Under the pieces are notes generated by a model. That model saw only the letters and a list, made by a program, of their open reading frames with translations, searched no databases and was not told where the DNA came from. A program made the position numbers and the translations under genes. From an uncultured bacterium (lineage in GTDB: Bacteria; Cyanobacteriota; Vampirovibrionia; Gastranaerophilales; Gastranaerophilaceae): a DNA stretch of 64,000 nucleotides. Positions 32,834 through 42,375 of this stretch are shown in pieces; position 1 is the stretch's first letter; each line of letters begins with the position of its first letter. The stretch is from contig CASDXV010000002.1 in NCBI GenBank assembly GCA_949285255.1, positions 1-64,000 of the forward strand, in the 5' to 3' direction.

Positions 32834-33483
32834 TAATCTTCCTCGCGCTTTACAATGTAGTCTACAAAAAGCCCCGGTATAACAACGTCGTTAGGGTCAA
32901 TACAGTCAACAATCTCATCGGCTTGAACAATTACAACATCAGCCGCTGTTGCCATAACAGTGTTAAAATTCCTTGTTGTACCGTAAAATGAAACATTGCC
33001 GAACTTATCCGCTTTTGTGCCGTAAATAAGTGCAAAATCAGCTCCCAGAGGCTTTTCAAAAATAAATTTTTTACCCTCAACTTCAATAACTTCTTTGTTA
33101 TCTTCAAGGATTGTACCAATACCTGTTTGAGTAAGGACACCGCCAAGCCCTGCGCCTTTTGCCCTTATTTTTTCTACAAGAGTTCCCATAGGAACAAGCT
33201 CGACTTCAGTCTCGCCGCTTTGCATTTGCCTGCCTGTTTCGGGGTTTGTGCCTATGTGGGCTGCTATTACTTTTTTTGCAAGCTTATTTGTAATGATTTT
33301 ACCCTTATCGACATTAGGGTATGATGTGTCATTGCAAATCATTGTAAGATTTTTTTTGCCCTGAGCCACAAGCTCGTCAATAAGTTTATCGGGCGCTCCG
33401 CAGCTTAAAAAGCCGCCAATCATAACACTGGCACCGTCTTTTATTAAATTTATGGCATCTTTTGCGCAGACAATTTTTTTCAT
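32833..33483 (-). CDS. atoD: CoA-transferase subunit A (3-oxoacid/acetoacetate type)
   Basis: The 216-aa alpha subunit shows the SxGGFxxCGxP signature (IGGFLSCGAPDKLIDEL) and the GADFALIYGTKADKFGNVSF region of AtoD/ScoA/CtfA. It pairs with the B subunit whose start codon overlaps its stop. Together they would allow short-chain acyl-CoA exchange in fermentation. It is the first gene of a two-gene unit; only 37 nt separate it from the porin gene upstream, so read-through from that gene is possible. Confidence 0.93.
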   Translation of the reverse strand: MKKIVCAKDAINLIKDGASVMIGGFLSCGAPDKLIDELVAQGKKNLTMICNDTSYPNVDKGKIITNKLAKKVIAAHIGTNPETGRQMQSGETEVELVPMGTLVEKIRAKGAGLGGVLTQTGIGTILEDNKEVIEVEGKKFIFEKPLGADFALIYGTKADKFGNVSFYGTTRNFNTVMATAADVVIVQADEIVDCIDPNDVVIPGLFVDYIVKREED

Positions 33484-33520
33484 GCTTTATCCCTTGCGCA
33501 AAATTCTACCATAAATAATA

Positions 33521-34723
33521 CTATAATACAATTTGTGTGCCGACTATGAACTTATGAGAATCGGGTTTTGCGTCATTTTGGCAAAATACATAGTTAAAAA
33601 TAAGCTTTAGTGCCTGCCCTTTAATATAGTAATTAAGCCCTGCCGTGTATTCTCTTTGGTTATTGTGGTCTTTTGACCTGTCAGGGTTAAATTCGTCATA
33701 TCTTGCCAGAACTTCTAATTTTTTTGTCAAACGATAAGCCGCCGTAGCATAAAAACCCTCTGCTCTGTTTGATGTCGGGCCGCTTCCGCCGTTAGAGCCA
33801 TCAGAGTTAGCATATTCTGCTCTTGCCCAAAATCTTTTATATTCATAACTTAGTGCGGCTCCTGTCATAAAGTAGTCAAGGGAGTGTTTTTTGCCCGCCA
33901 CAATGCCGCCGCCGGCTACTATTTTTCCCCATTTACCATCGGTCTTGCCAAGAGGTTTAATATTTACCCAGCCGTCAAATTCAAAGCCGGGGAAAAATTC
34001 TCTAAAAAACGTATCGGAACTGTATCCGCCAAAGTCATAATCTACAAGGGAATAATCCCCTCTTACTCTAAGACCGAATTTTCTGACGTTTGCCAAGTTT
34101 CTTGAAATTTGAGAACGGGCAACAAAAGGCAATGTGTAGGGAGATTGAGCACCTTCATATCCTACCCCCGGTCGAGAATTACCTATTAAGACATTATGGT
34201 GAGGTATTCTGTTTGTTTCAAAGTAAGCATCTTGTATAAACTGCTGCAAAAAGCCTCTTGCATGGGTTGGCGTCGGGTCTAACATCAAGCGAAAACCTTC
34301 TTTACCGCCTCTAAATTTACCGTCAAATATGATATTTATAAGTGCCATATTAAATTTAGTGTCAGTATCTGAGTTTTCATTCATTTGAGTTGTTATATTA
34401 CCTTGAAGTGCTACCCATGTTTGAAAACTCTCCAGAGGCCCTCTGTCAAATTTCATGGTAAGTTGTTTTTTAAGCAGCTGCGAAGGTACATCAGTACGCT
34501 CGATTTGAAGTTTTAAGACATCTTTTGGAGCACTTTTTAAATTAGATAAAAACGTGTCTTTATCTGCTTGCAGCTGTTGTTCAAATTCTTCTTTTGTCTG
34601 CCCCGTAACACTTTGCACAAAATCCCCGTCAGGATTTTGCTCAAGGTGAATTTCCTCCTCAATAGCAAAAGCACAGGGAGAAAAAATAAAAAGAAATAAA
34701 AGAGCAGATAAAATCTTTTTCAT
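33521..34723 (-). CDS. Outer-membrane porin
   Basis: The product is 400 aa from the ATG at 34723, which begins a clear signal peptide (MKKILSALLFLFIFSPCAFA); an upstream in-frame ATG at 34765 would disrupt it. The mature part is a beta-barrel pattern of alternating residues with many aromatic-ended strands (FWARAEYANSDGS, YATAAYRLTKKLEVLARYDEF) and a terminal strand ending in VGTQIVL. It resembles the phosphate-selective porin O/P family. It implies a Gram-negative envelope. Substrate is unknown. It follows focA with a strong hairpin between them. Confidence 0.82.
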   Translation of the reverse strand: MKKILSALLFLFIFSPCAFAIEEEIHLEQNPDGDFVQSVTGQTKEEFEQQLQADKDTFLSNLKSAPKDVLKLQIERTDVPSQLLKKQLTMKFDRGPLESFQTWVALQGNITTQMNENSDTDTKFNMALINIIFDGKFRGGKEGFRLMLDPTPTHARGFLQQFIQDAYFETNRIPHHNVLIGNSRPGVGYEGAQSPYTLPFVARSQISRNLANVRKFGLRVRGDYSLVDYDFGGYSSDTFFREFFPGFEFDGWVNIKPLGKTDGKWGKIVAGGGIVAGKKHSLDYFMTGAALSYEYKRFWARAEYANSDGSNGGSGPTSNRAEGFYATAAYRLTKKLEVLARYDEFNPDRSKDHNNQREYTAGLNYYIKGQALKLIFNYVFCQNDAKPDSHKFIVGTQIVL

Positions 34724-34742
34724 TGTCCCAATTAATTTATAA

Positions 34743-34762
34743 GGCGGTCTATTTAGACCGCC
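34743..34762 (-). terminator. Hairpin between focA and porin gene
   Basis: GGCGGTCT-ATTT-AGACCGCC is a perfect 8-bp GC-rich stem just after the focA stop. On the minus strand it is followed by TTATAAATTAA rather than a pure T-run. It may therefore be a weak terminator or an RNA-stabilising hairpin that separates focA from porin expression. Confidence 0.6.
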
Positions 34763-34771
34763 CATAATAAG

Positions 34772-35647
34772 TTACTTACTTAAGTCTTTTCCGTGGTCAT
34801 CTCTTAGATATGCTGTCCAGAACAAAAGAACAACAAATACAAAAGCACCTACCATATTACCCAAAGTAACAGGCAACAGGTTACCAAGTAAGAATGATTT
34901 TATGTTAAGTGTTGCAAGCTGCTCAGCACTCAAGCCTGAAGCTGCAGCGATAGCAGGAGTAGCTTTCAAGAATAAACCGTTTGAGATAAAGTACATATTT
35001 GCAATACTGTGCTCATAGCCCGATGCAACGAATGTTGTGATAGGGAAAAATATTGCAAAAATCTTACCTATAACGTGGCGAGAAGATGAAGCCATCCAGA
35101 TAGCAAGACATACAAGCCAGTTACAAAGGATACCTCTTGTAAATGCTTCAACAAAAGTTAGGTTTACTTTTGTATAAGCGGTTGTTAAACCTAAAACACC
35201 AAGAGCTTCATGGGAGTTATGAGAGCAGCCAGTAAAATATATTATAGTAGCTAAAATTACAGAACCTACAAAGTTTCCTATATAAACTATTGTCCAGTTA
35301 CGAAGAAGTTTAGCAAGGCTTGTTTTCTTCTCAATTACGGAAAAAGTCATCATAACATTACCGGTAAAAAGTTCGGCACCTGTTAAAACAACCATCATAA
35401 GACCTGTAGCAAATGTCATTGCTCCGATTAACTTTGCAAAGCCCCAGCTTACAGCTTCCGTCCCTGTCATAACATTAAGTGAAACCTGCGCACCAAAAGC
35501 AATAAGTGCACCTGCTGCTATTGCAAGTACAAATGTTTTTGATTTTCTGAAGTTAGCTTTTGCAGGCATAACATTGTCAGCAAGTTCATGGGCGACATGG
35601 TTTGGTGAAATACAATCTTTTGTATCTAAGTTTTGTTGTTCAGTCAT
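34772..35647 (-). CDS. focA: Formate/nitrite transporter family channel
   Basis: The 291-aa product (start 35647, SD AAAGGAG) has six membrane segments and the FNT signature regions, including GAELFTGNVMMTF and GNFVGSVILATI, then FTRGILCNWLVCLAIWMASSS. FNT channels move formate, nitrite or hydrosulfide with protons. A longer ATG start at 35668 overlaps the ribosome site and is less likely. It is divergent from the Hyf/Ehr operon, which supports a formate- or redox-linked role, but no formate dehydrogenase gene is present nearby. Confidence 0.92.
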   Translation of the reverse strand: MTEQQNLDTKDCISPNHVAHELADNVMPAKANFRKSKTFVLAIAAGALIAFGAQVSLNVMTGTEAVSWGFAKLIGAMTFATGLMMVVLTGAELFTGNVMMTFSVIEKKTSLAKLLRNWTIVYIGNFVGSVILATIIYFTGCSHNSHEALGVLGLTTAYTKVNLTFVEAFTRGILCNWLVCLAIWMASSSRHVIGKIFAIFFPITTFVASGYEHSIANMYFISNGLFLKATPAIAAASGLSAEQLATLNIKSFLLGNLLPVTLGNMVGAFVFVVLLFWTAYLRDDHGKDLSK

Positions 35648-35690
35648 CTTTTTCTCCTTTAATTCCATACCTTTAAGACATCAACAAGAG

Positions 35691-35710
35691 CGCAAAACAT
35701 AACTTTTGCG
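35691..35710. promoter_or_regulatory. Inverted repeat in the focA 5' region
   Basis: CGCAAAA and TTTTGCG form 7-bp arms around CATAAC, about 45 bp upstream of the focA start. It could be an operator or an mRNA hairpin; no known regulator motif is recognised. Confidence 0.45.
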
Positions 35711-35780
35711 AGTATACGGTGCATATATAAAATACGGCTCTGTATAAAAATCTTAAGTTGTTAATGACCAAAGTCCGATG

Positions 35781-35868
35781 AAAATTTTATATCGTAAAAT
35801 TTTAATTTCAAGCAAAAATTTTAATTGTAAAATTTACACTTGACTTTCATTTTTGTTGGATTTATAAC
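35781..35868 (+). promoter_or_regulatory. Promoter of the Hyf/Ehr operon with A/T repeats
   Basis: TTGACT (35840-35845), a 17-bp spacer and TATAAC (35863-35868) form a strong promoter. Upstream, AAAATTTTA-type blocks start at 35781, 35796 and 35815, with AAAATTTA at 35829. They resemble an extended UP element or repeated regulator contacts. Confidence 0.72.
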
Positions 35869-35897
35869 ACCGTTTGTTAATGGACAGATAATCCGGG

Positions 35898-37886
35898 ATG
35901 GAAGTAATGAACAGTTTTTTTACAGGAATAATCACACTTGTTTTAAGTGGTTTTATAGCAGCGCTTTTTAGCAAAAAATATAAAGTTGCAATTTTATCGT
36001 TTTTAACAACAGTTGCATTTGTTTTTTGTTTAATACCTGCTTTTAAGGTTTTTATTGAGGGAGAAAATTTAACCTATAGTGCTAATTTTAACCCGATTTT
36101 TCAGACGGTTAATTTTACTATAGACCCGCTTGGCGCATTTTTTATAACAGTAATATCAATAATGAGCCTTATGGCGGTTATTTATTCTAACGGATATTTA
36201 AAACCCTACCTTGAAAAGTCAAAAAACATAAACTCGCACCTTGTATTTTTACCGCTTTTAACAGCTTCAATGCAGTTGGTTGTGACTTGCTCAAACGCGC
36301 TTATGTTTCTTATTTTTTGGGAAATAATGTCACTTAGCTCGTTTTTCCTTGTTATTTTCGAATCGGATAAAAAAGAGGTTCTAAAAGCAGGTATAAAATA
36401 TCTTGTATTTATGCATGTGTGCGTAATATTTATAATCCTTGCCTTTGCACTTTGTGCAATAAACTCGGGAAGCTATGACTTTAGCGCATTTTCTGAAGTT
36501 CTAAAAAATAACTCGCACCTTGCAAATCTTGTTTTTGCCTTTGCTTTTATCGGCTTTGGCACAAAAGCAGGCTTTGTTCCTTTTCACAACTGGCTGCCTG
36601 ACGCTCACCCCGCTGCACCAAGCCATGTAAGTGCAATTATGTCAGGTGTTATGATTAAAACAGGTATTTACGGTATTTTAAGAATGCTATCAATTATGGG
36701 CACACCCTCAAAAGGTATTGCCTACGCTGTTTTAATTATCTCTGTTATATCAGCTCTTTATGGTGTGCTCTACGCCATAACTCAACACGATTTAAAACGC
36801 TTGCTTGCTTACCACTCAATAGAAAATATAGGTATAATAGGTATCGGCACAGGGGTTGGTATGCTATCTTTAAGCTACAATAATCCCTCTGTTGCGATTC
36901 TTGGTTTTGGCGGTGCTATTTTGCACATATTAAACCACTCTATATTTAAGGAATTACTGTTCTTAAGCGCAGGAAGCGTTTATATTAAAACTCATACAAG
37001 AAATATTGAAATATTAGGCGGACTTATTAAGTCTATGCCATATAGTGCAGTACTATTTTTAACAGGTTCGGTTGCAATATGCGCTCTGCCTCCTTTTAAC
37101 GGATTTATAAGTGAGTTTTTAATATACTTTGCAATGCTAAAAGGACTTTTAATAAATAACTTCTTTGCATTAATTGTCCTTTTGTTCTCAATAGCAGGTT
37201 TGGCTCTTGTCGGTACAATGGCTATATTATGCTTTACAAAAGCATTCAGCATAATATTCTTAGGCATGCCAAGGAGCGAAAATGCTAAAAATAACACCAA
37301 AGACTCTGACAGAGTAATGCTTATACCAATGGGGTTTTTAGCGCTTTTGACACTTTTAATAGGTGTAGCACCTCAATATATGTTTAACTTTGTTCTAAAA
37401 CCCGCTCAAGTGGTTATGGGAGCACAAACACTTGCAATACCCGCTCAATACGGCGATATTATGCAGACGATTTCAATCTGTGCTTTGTCGTTCTTGGCTT
37501 TTGTAGTTGTTTTACTTCTTATAAAAGCAAAATTCTCAAACAAAGTTGCACTGCATGAAACTTGGGGCTGCGGTTATGATAAACCCAATAACTTTATGCA
37601 ATACAGTGCTTCATCTTATGCAAGCCCGTTTTTATCTATGTTAAAACCTTTATTTAAGAAAGTTTTTGACATAGAAAAACCAAAACAACTCTTCCCCAAA
37701 AAAGCTCATTTCAGCTTACACATTGATGATATTGAAGAAGCATACATAATAAATCCGCTTGTTAAATTTGACGAATGGTTCTTGTCAAAATTTGAAAGCA
37801 TTCAAAGCGGCAATATTCAAAGCTACATAAAATACGGCTTGATATTTTTAGTACTGATAATAATTGGAAGTTTCTATATAGGATAA
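35898..37886 (+). CDS. hyfB: Hyf/Ehr complex antiporter-like subunit (HyfB-like)
   Basis: The 662-aa membrane protein belongs to the NuoL/MrpA-like proton-transporting subunits. Key charged residues are present: the TM5 glutamate in FLIFWEIMSLSSFF, the TM7 lysine in GFGTKAGFVPFHNWLPDAHPAAPS, and HDLKRLLAYHSIENIG. It has about 14-16 helices and a C-terminal extension after residue 540, as in HyfB. In the complex it would pump H+ or Na+ coupled to redox chemistry. It heads a six-gene operon with gaps of 3-11 nt or overlaps. An internal ATG at 35907 is an alternative start. Confidence 0.92.
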   Translation: MEVMNSFFTGIITLVLSGFIAALFSKKYKVAILSFLTTVAFVFCLIPAFKVFIEGENLTYSANFNPIFQTVNFTIDPLGAFFITVISIMSLMAVIYSNGYLKPYLEKSKNINSHLVFLPLLTASMQLVVTCSNALMFLIFWEIMSLSSFFLVIFESDKKEVLKAGIKYLVFMHVCVIFIILAFALCAINSGSYDFSAFSEVLKNNSHLANLVFAFAFIGFGTKAGFVPFHNWLPDAHPAAPSHVSAIMSGVMIKTGIYGILRMLSIMGTPSKGIAYAVLIISVISALYGVLYAITQHDLKRLLAYHSIENIGIIGIGTGVGMLSLSYNNPSVAILGFGGAILHILNHSIFKELLFLSAGSVYIKTHTRNIEILGGLIKSMPYSAVLFLTGSVAICALPPFNGFISEFLIYFAMLKGLLINNFFALIVLLFSIAGLALVGTMAILCFTKAFSIIFLGMPRSENAKNNTKDSDRVMLIPMGFLALLTLLIGVAPQYMFNFVLKPAQVVMGAQTLAIPAQYGDIMQTISICALSFLAFVVVLLLIKAKFSNKVALHETWGCGYDKPNNFMQYSASSYASPFLSMLKPLFKKVFDIEKPKQLFPKKAHFSLHIDDIEEAYIINPLVKFDEWFLSKFESIQSGNIQSYIKYGLIFLVLIIIGSFYIG

Positions 37887-37892
37887 TAAAAA

Positions 37893-38810
37893 ATGGCGAT
37901 TAAGATTTTAAATTTGATAATTGTTTTATTTGTACCTTTCCTAATGCTTGGAATAATCAAAAAAACTAAGGCATTCTGGGGCGGAAGGTACGGCGCACCG
38001 GTTTTGCAGCCGCTATATGACTTTGTAAAACTTATGAAAAAAGATTTTGTAATAAGCAAAACCACAAGCGGTATTTTTAGAATTACACCTGTAATTGTTA
38101 TCGCAAGTGCTTTGTTTGCAGCACTTTTTGTACCGCTTGCCTCATCAAGCGCCATTATTAATATCCCCGCGGGATTTATAATCTTTGCGTATATTTTAGG
38201 ACTTTCAAAGTTCTTTTCTCTAATAGGTGCAATGGACACAGGCAGCAGCTTTGAGGGTATGGGGGCTTCTCGCGAGGCTTGTTTTACAACAATTGTAGAG
38301 CCTGCGTTTTTTATGCTTTTGGCCTCAATTATGGCACTTAGCGGAAATTACACATTTGATGCTCTTTCAAAAATTATAGAAAACTCGGGAAATTACGGCA
38401 TATTGATTTGCATATTTGCGCTAATTGCGCTATTTATAATGATTTTAACGGAAGGCTCAAGAGTTCCCGTGGATGACCCTGCTACTCACCTTGAACTTAC
38501 TATGATTCATGAAGTTATGATTTTAGACAACTCTGCTGCAGATTTAGCACTCATTACTTGGGCATCGGGCATTAAGATGCTGCTTTTATCATCGCTTATT
38601 GCAGCAATTGTTATACCGCAAGGGCTTCCTCAGTGGATAGCTGTTTTAGCTTACCTTGCTTTAATGTTTATAATATCCGTTATTATCGGAACTATTGAAT
38701 CTGCTACGGCAAGAATTCGTATGTCACACGTTTTTGAGTTTATTTTTGTAATGAGCTCATTTGCGCTTGTTGTACTTGCTCTTGTTGTTGCAAGGATGTT
38801 TGGAGGCTAA
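37893..38810 (+). CDS. hyfC: Hyf/Ehr complex NuoH-like membrane subunit (HyfC-like)
   Basis: The 305-aa protein with about eight helices matches the HyfC/HycD/NuoH family: RYGAPVLQPLYDFVKLMKKD at the N-terminus and the conserved acidic segment EGSRVPVDDPATHLELTMIHEVMILDNS. This subunit anchors the peripheral arm and carries the charged channel that couples electron flow to ion pumping. It begins 6 nt after hyfB. Confidence 0.94.
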   Translation: MAIKILNLIIVLFVPFLMLGIIKKTKAFWGGRYGAPVLQPLYDFVKLMKKDFVISKTTSGIFRITPVIVIASALFAALFVPLASSSAIINIPAGFIIFAYILGLSKFFSLIGAMDTGSSFEGMGASREACFTTIVEPAFFMLLASIMALSGNYTFDALSKIIENSGNYGILICIFALIALFIMILTEGSRVPVDDPATHLELTMIHEVMILDNSAADLALITWASGIKMLLLSSLIAAIVIPQGLPQWIAVLAYLALMFIISVIIGTIESATARIRMSHVFEFIFVMSSFALVVLALVVARMFGG

Positions 38811-38813
38811 TTT

Positions 38814-39467
38814 ATGGAAAACGGTTTTATAATACTATTTGGGCTAACGATGCTCTACTTGGCTGCAACAAGCAGGCTGGTAGCACATATAAGACTGCTT
38901 GTAGTGCAAGGCATATTGCTGTTTTTAATTTGCGCTTGCAATTTTGAACATCAACACGCTTTAAACATAGCTTTCTTAACCGTTGAAACACTCATTGTAA
39001 AATCAATCGTTATACCTTGGTTTTTGTTTAAAGTTGTTAAAAAAACCCACGCTAACCGTGATATCGGGGCAAACATACCTCACTTTTACTGCCTTGTAAC
39101 GGCAAGTATAATACTTATAGCAGGTTTTTTGGTTTCAAATTATTTTACAGGCTCAAGCACAATGAAAATGATATCTCCGATTTATTTTGGAGTTTCAATT
39201 GCAACAATAATAATAAGCTTGTGGCTTATCACAATTAAGCATAAAATCATCTCTAACGTCATTGAATTTATCACAATGGAAAACGGTATTTTTCTTTTGT
39301 CATTATCAGTCGCAAAAGAAATGCCCGTGCTTGTGAATATGGGCGTTTTGCTTGATGTATTTATTGCTATATACATTCTCGGTTTATTCGTAAATGAAAT
39401 AAACAGAGAATTTAATGACCTAGAAGTTTCTAACCTGTCAGATTTAAAGGACTACAACAATGATTAA
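38814..39467 (+). CDS. hyfE: Hyf/Ehr complex membrane subunit (HyfE-like)
   Basis: The 217-aa protein has seven or so helices and fits HyfE, a NuoK-like membrane subunit. It shows TVETLIVKSIVIPWFLFKVVKKT, followed by the helix with ITMENGIFLLSLSVAKEMPVLVNMGVLLDVFIAIYI, which has the buried glutamate. It lies between the NuoH-like and second NuoL-like genes, exactly the hyf gene order. Its end overlaps the next gene by 8 nt. Confidence 0.88.
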   Translation: MENGFIILFGLTMLYLAATSRLVAHIRLLVVQGILLFLICACNFEHQHALNIAFLTVETLIVKSIVIPWFLFKVVKKTHANRDIGANIPHFYCLVTASIILIAGFLVSNYFTGSSTMKMISPIYFGVSIATIIISLWLITIKHKIISNVIEFITMENGIFLLSLSVAKEMPVLVNMGVLLDVFIAIYILGLFVNEINREFNDLEVSNLSDLKDYNND

Positions 39468-40890
39468 TGTGATTTTGATATTTCCGATTGTAGCTTGCAT
39501 ACTTATGGCACTTATTAAAAAAAGAGCCTTCGACTGTGCAATGGTTAATGTTTATGCGCTTTTACACATCGTATCAACGACGTTACTTGCGCTAAACATA
39601 GGAAGAGAAAACAATATACCCTACTTTACCGTAGATAATACCAATTTGATATTTTTGATAATTTTATCTTTGGTATTTTTTATGGTTGCAATTTATAACA
39701 CAGGATACACAAAAACTCTTGATTATCCTGACAAAAAAATAGGGCACTACTCGTTTATGATAATGGTTTTTGTCCTTGCAATGACAGGAACTATTTTATC
39801 AAGCAACTTAGGTATAGCGTGGATTTTTGTTGAGGCAACAACACTCTCAAGTGCTTATTTAATTTATTTCAACAAAACAAAGCACTCAATTGAAGCGGCT
39901 TGGAAGTATGTTTTCATATGCTCAATAGGTATTGCGCTTGCTTTTGTGGGAATAATTTTCTTAAACATAGCACAAGGCAATATAAACACACTTGATTTTG
40001 CACAACTCTACAAAAATGCTCTGCTTTTTGACCCTTTCTGGTTAAAGTTGTCTTTTGTGTTTATGCTATTTGGTTTTGGTACAAAAATGGGTCTTGCACC
40101 TGTTCACTTCTGGCTGCCTGACGCGCACTCGGAAGCACCCTCGCCGATTTCTGCACTTTTATCTGCAACGCTTTTAAACTCTGCATTTTTGGTTATTGTA
40201 AGAGTATTTAAAGTCCTAGACATTGCTCAATGCGACGCTTGGGCAAGAACAATGCTTTTAATAACAGGTTTTGTATCACTTTTTGTAACGGCAGTATTTG
40301 TATATCACATAAAAAACTACAAAAGAATGCTTGCATACTCTTCAATTGAAAATATGGGCATTTTGGCAATAGGTACGGCTCTTGGCGGAGCAGCTTTGTA
40401 TGCCGTTATTTTACACCTTATAGGCCACTCGCTTGCAAAGGCATCATTCTTTTTAACATCAGGGAATGTACTTGAACTTTTCAATACAAAAAGAATAAAA
40501 TCCGTTCGCGGTCTTATGGAAGCAGACAAAAAAACAGGCTGGCTGTGGATATTTTCATTCCTTGCAATATGTGCTTTCCCTACATCAGTCTTGTTTATCA
40601 GCGAATTTATAATGATAAAAACGATGATTATTGAAAAACACTACCTGCTATGTGCCTTATTTGTAATTCTTTTAACAATAGTACTTTGGGGCATAGGAAG
40701 AGTTGTTATAAAAACTACATTTGACAAATTAAGCGAGGATAAAGTTCAAAGCGTACAAGAAAACAAGAAAAAACTCTGCGCTTGTATGTTTATACCTCAA
40801 GCAATTATGCTTATTATAGTGTTTGTCTTGGGCGTATACATTCCTCCTTTCTTAAACAGCATAATTAACTGCGCAACTGCAGGATTTTAG
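39460..40890 (+). CDS. hyfF: Hyf/Ehr complex second antiporter-like subunit (HyfF-like)
   Basis: The 476-aa membrane protein is a second NuoL/M/N-type subunit. It has the TM5 glutamate in AWIFVEATTLSSAYLIYF, the TM7 lysine in GFGTKMGLAPVHFWLPDAHSEAPSPISALLS, and KNYKRMLAYSSIENMGILAIG. It corresponds to HyfF, so the complex has two antiporter-like pumps. The ATG lies 8 nt inside the end of the hyfE-like gene. Length is normal. Confidence 0.92.
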   Translation: MINVILIFPIVACILMALIKKRAFDCAMVNVYALLHIVSTTLLALNIGRENNIPYFTVDNTNLIFLIILSLVFFMVAIYNTGYTKTLDYPDKKIGHYSFMIMVFVLAMTGTILSSNLGIAWIFVEATTLSSAYLIYFNKTKHSIEAAWKYVFICSIGIALAFVGIIFLNIAQGNINTLDFAQLYKNALLFDPFWLKLSFVFMLFGFGTKMGLAPVHFWLPDAHSEAPSPISALLSATLLNSAFLVIVRVFKVLDIAQCDAWARTMLLITGFVSLFVTAVFVYHIKNYKRMLAYSSIENMGILAIGTALGGAALYAVILHLIGHSLAKASFFLTSGNVLELFNTKRIKSVRGLMEADKKTGWLWIFSFLAICAFPTSVLFISEFIMIKTMIIEKHYLLCALFVILLTIVLWGIGRVVIKTTFDKLSEDKVQSVQENKKKLCACMFIPQAIMLIIVFVLGVYIPPFLNSIINCATAGF

Positions 40891-40901
40891 GGGATAATAA
40901 A

Positions 40902-42365
40902 ATGAACTGGATTAAAACAAAAAATAATACTAAAATTAACTTAAATGAAATTCCCTCCCTTGATATAGACACCCTAAGGGATGAGATAATCAAGCTAAAT
41001 AAGCGCCCTGTAGGCTTTTTTGGCAAGGAATGGGGCGAAGGGTCTACAAGACTTTTTGTTATTCTTGCAGATGATGAAAACTCAGACCTTTACGTTTCAT
41101 CTTGCATATTTGACGCAGATGAAAAAGGCTATGAGTCACTGACACAGACAATACCGTCTTTCCACGTATTTGAAAGAGAGTTTTATGAGCAATTCGGCAT
41201 AAAACCGCTCAACCACCCTTGGCTAAAGCCTCTACGCTCTCACAAAAAAGAATATAAGTTCTTTGAAATGGAAGGTGAAGAAGTCCACCAAGTAGCGGTA
41301 GGGCCGATTCACGCCGGCGTTATTGAGCCGGGGCACTTTAGATTTATGTGCAACGGAGAAACCGTTTATCACCTTGAAATTATGCTCGGTTATCAAAACA
41401 GAGGGGTTGAAAAACTTATGGTTGAATACCCCACAAACCAGCTTGCAGAGTCAATTTGCGGTGACAGTGTAATTGCTCATAACCTTGCTTATTCAAAAGT
41501 TATGGAATGCCTAAAAGATGTAAAAGTTTCAAAAAGAGCCCAGCTTATAAGGACTATGGCGCTTGAGATGGAACGGGCTGCAATTCACATAGGGGACTTA
41601 GGCGCTATAGCCGGTGATATCGCTTATCTTATGGGAGCATCGGTTTTTGGCGCTACAAGAACTCTTGTAATTAACACTATGCTTGAATTCTCAGGCAGCC
41701 GCTTTGGCAGAGGCTTAATAAACGTAGGCGGTGTTAATTTTGATATAGATAACGAAAAAATTGAACGTGCTACAAAAACCCTTACTAAAGTTGAAAAAGA
41801 CGTAGACAGAATGGTTAAAACAATGTTAAAGAACTCTTCTGTTATGTCAAGGTTAGAAAAAACAGGTACAGTAAGTACTGAAAAAGCCCTTGAAATAGGT
41901 CTTGTAGGTATGGCAGCAAGAGCTTGCGGGGTTAACTTGGACTCTCGTTTTGACTTTGCCGATGAATGCTTTAAAAGTTTGGCACTGCCAAGAAAACTCT
42001 TTAAAGGCAAAGGAGATGTTAATTCAAGATTTAAGTTAAGATATCAAGAAACCATGGAATCCTTAAGTATAGCAAAAAGAATACTTGATATGCTTAAAAA
42101 CGGATATAAAGAAGAAGTTTTAAACACCGAGCAAAATGCGCTCAGCGCAAATTCTATGGCTATTTCAATTGTTGAAGGCTGGAGAGGCGAAGTTGTTCAT
42201 ATAGCCCTCACCGATATGAATGCAAACCTTTCAAGGTACAAAATTAAAGACCCGTCGTTTAACAACTGGTACGGTCTTGCTCTTGCGGTCAGAAACAACG
42301 GGGTATCTGACTTCCCGCTTTGTAACAAGAGCTTTAACCTATCGTACTGCGGAAATGATTTATAA
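40902..42365 (+). CDS. hyfG: Hyf/Ehr large subunit, NiFe ligands partly lost (HyfG-like)
   Basis: The 487-aa protein fuses a NuoC-like N-terminus (residues 1-120, with FHVFEREFYEQFGI) to a NuoD/hydrogenase large-subunit domain (PIHAGVIEPGHFRF, YQNRGVEKL). In true NiFe hydrogenases two CxxC pairs bind the metal. Here the L1 site reads C186-G-D-S189 before H193, and the C-terminal L2 site reads C483-G-N-D486, so one cysteine of each pair is replaced. This fits the Ehr group (hydrogenase-related complexes lacking the NiFe site). It probably does not make H2; its real substrate is unknown. Confidence 0.88.
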   Translation: MNWIKTKNNTKINLNEIPSLDIDTLRDEIIKLNKRPVGFFGKEWGEGSTRLFVILADDENSDLYVSSCIFDADEKGYESLTQTIPSFHVFEREFYEQFGIKPLNHPWLKPLRSHKKEYKFFEMEGEEVHQVAVGPIHAGVIEPGHFRFMCNGETVYHLEIMLGYQNRGVEKLMVEYPTNQLAESICGDSVIAHNLAYSKVMECLKDVKVSKRAQLIRTMALEMERAAIHIGDLGAIAGDIAYLMGASVFGATRTLVINTMLEFSGSRFGRGLINVGGVNFDIDNEKIERATKTLTKVEKDVDRMVKTMLKNSSVMSRLEKTGTVSTEKALEIGLVGMAARACGVNLDSRFDFADECFKSLALPRKLFKGKGDVNSRFKLRYQETMESLSIAKRILDMLKNGYKEEVLNTEQNALSANSMAISIVEGWRGEVVHIALTDMNANLSRYKIKDPSFNNWYGLALAVRNNGVSDFPLCNKSFNLSYCGNDL

Positions 42366-42375
42366 GGAAAAAATT

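Noticed and set aside
40902-42365. Functional group 4 NiFe hydrogenase
   Set aside because: Two of the four expected metal-ligand cysteines are replaced (Ser189, Asp486), so the Ehr type is more likely.
42220-42375. N-terminal extension of the HyfH-HyfI-like protein
   Set aside because: It overlaps the large-subunit gene in another frame. The ATG at 42376 has a proper ribosome site and starts the conserved protein.
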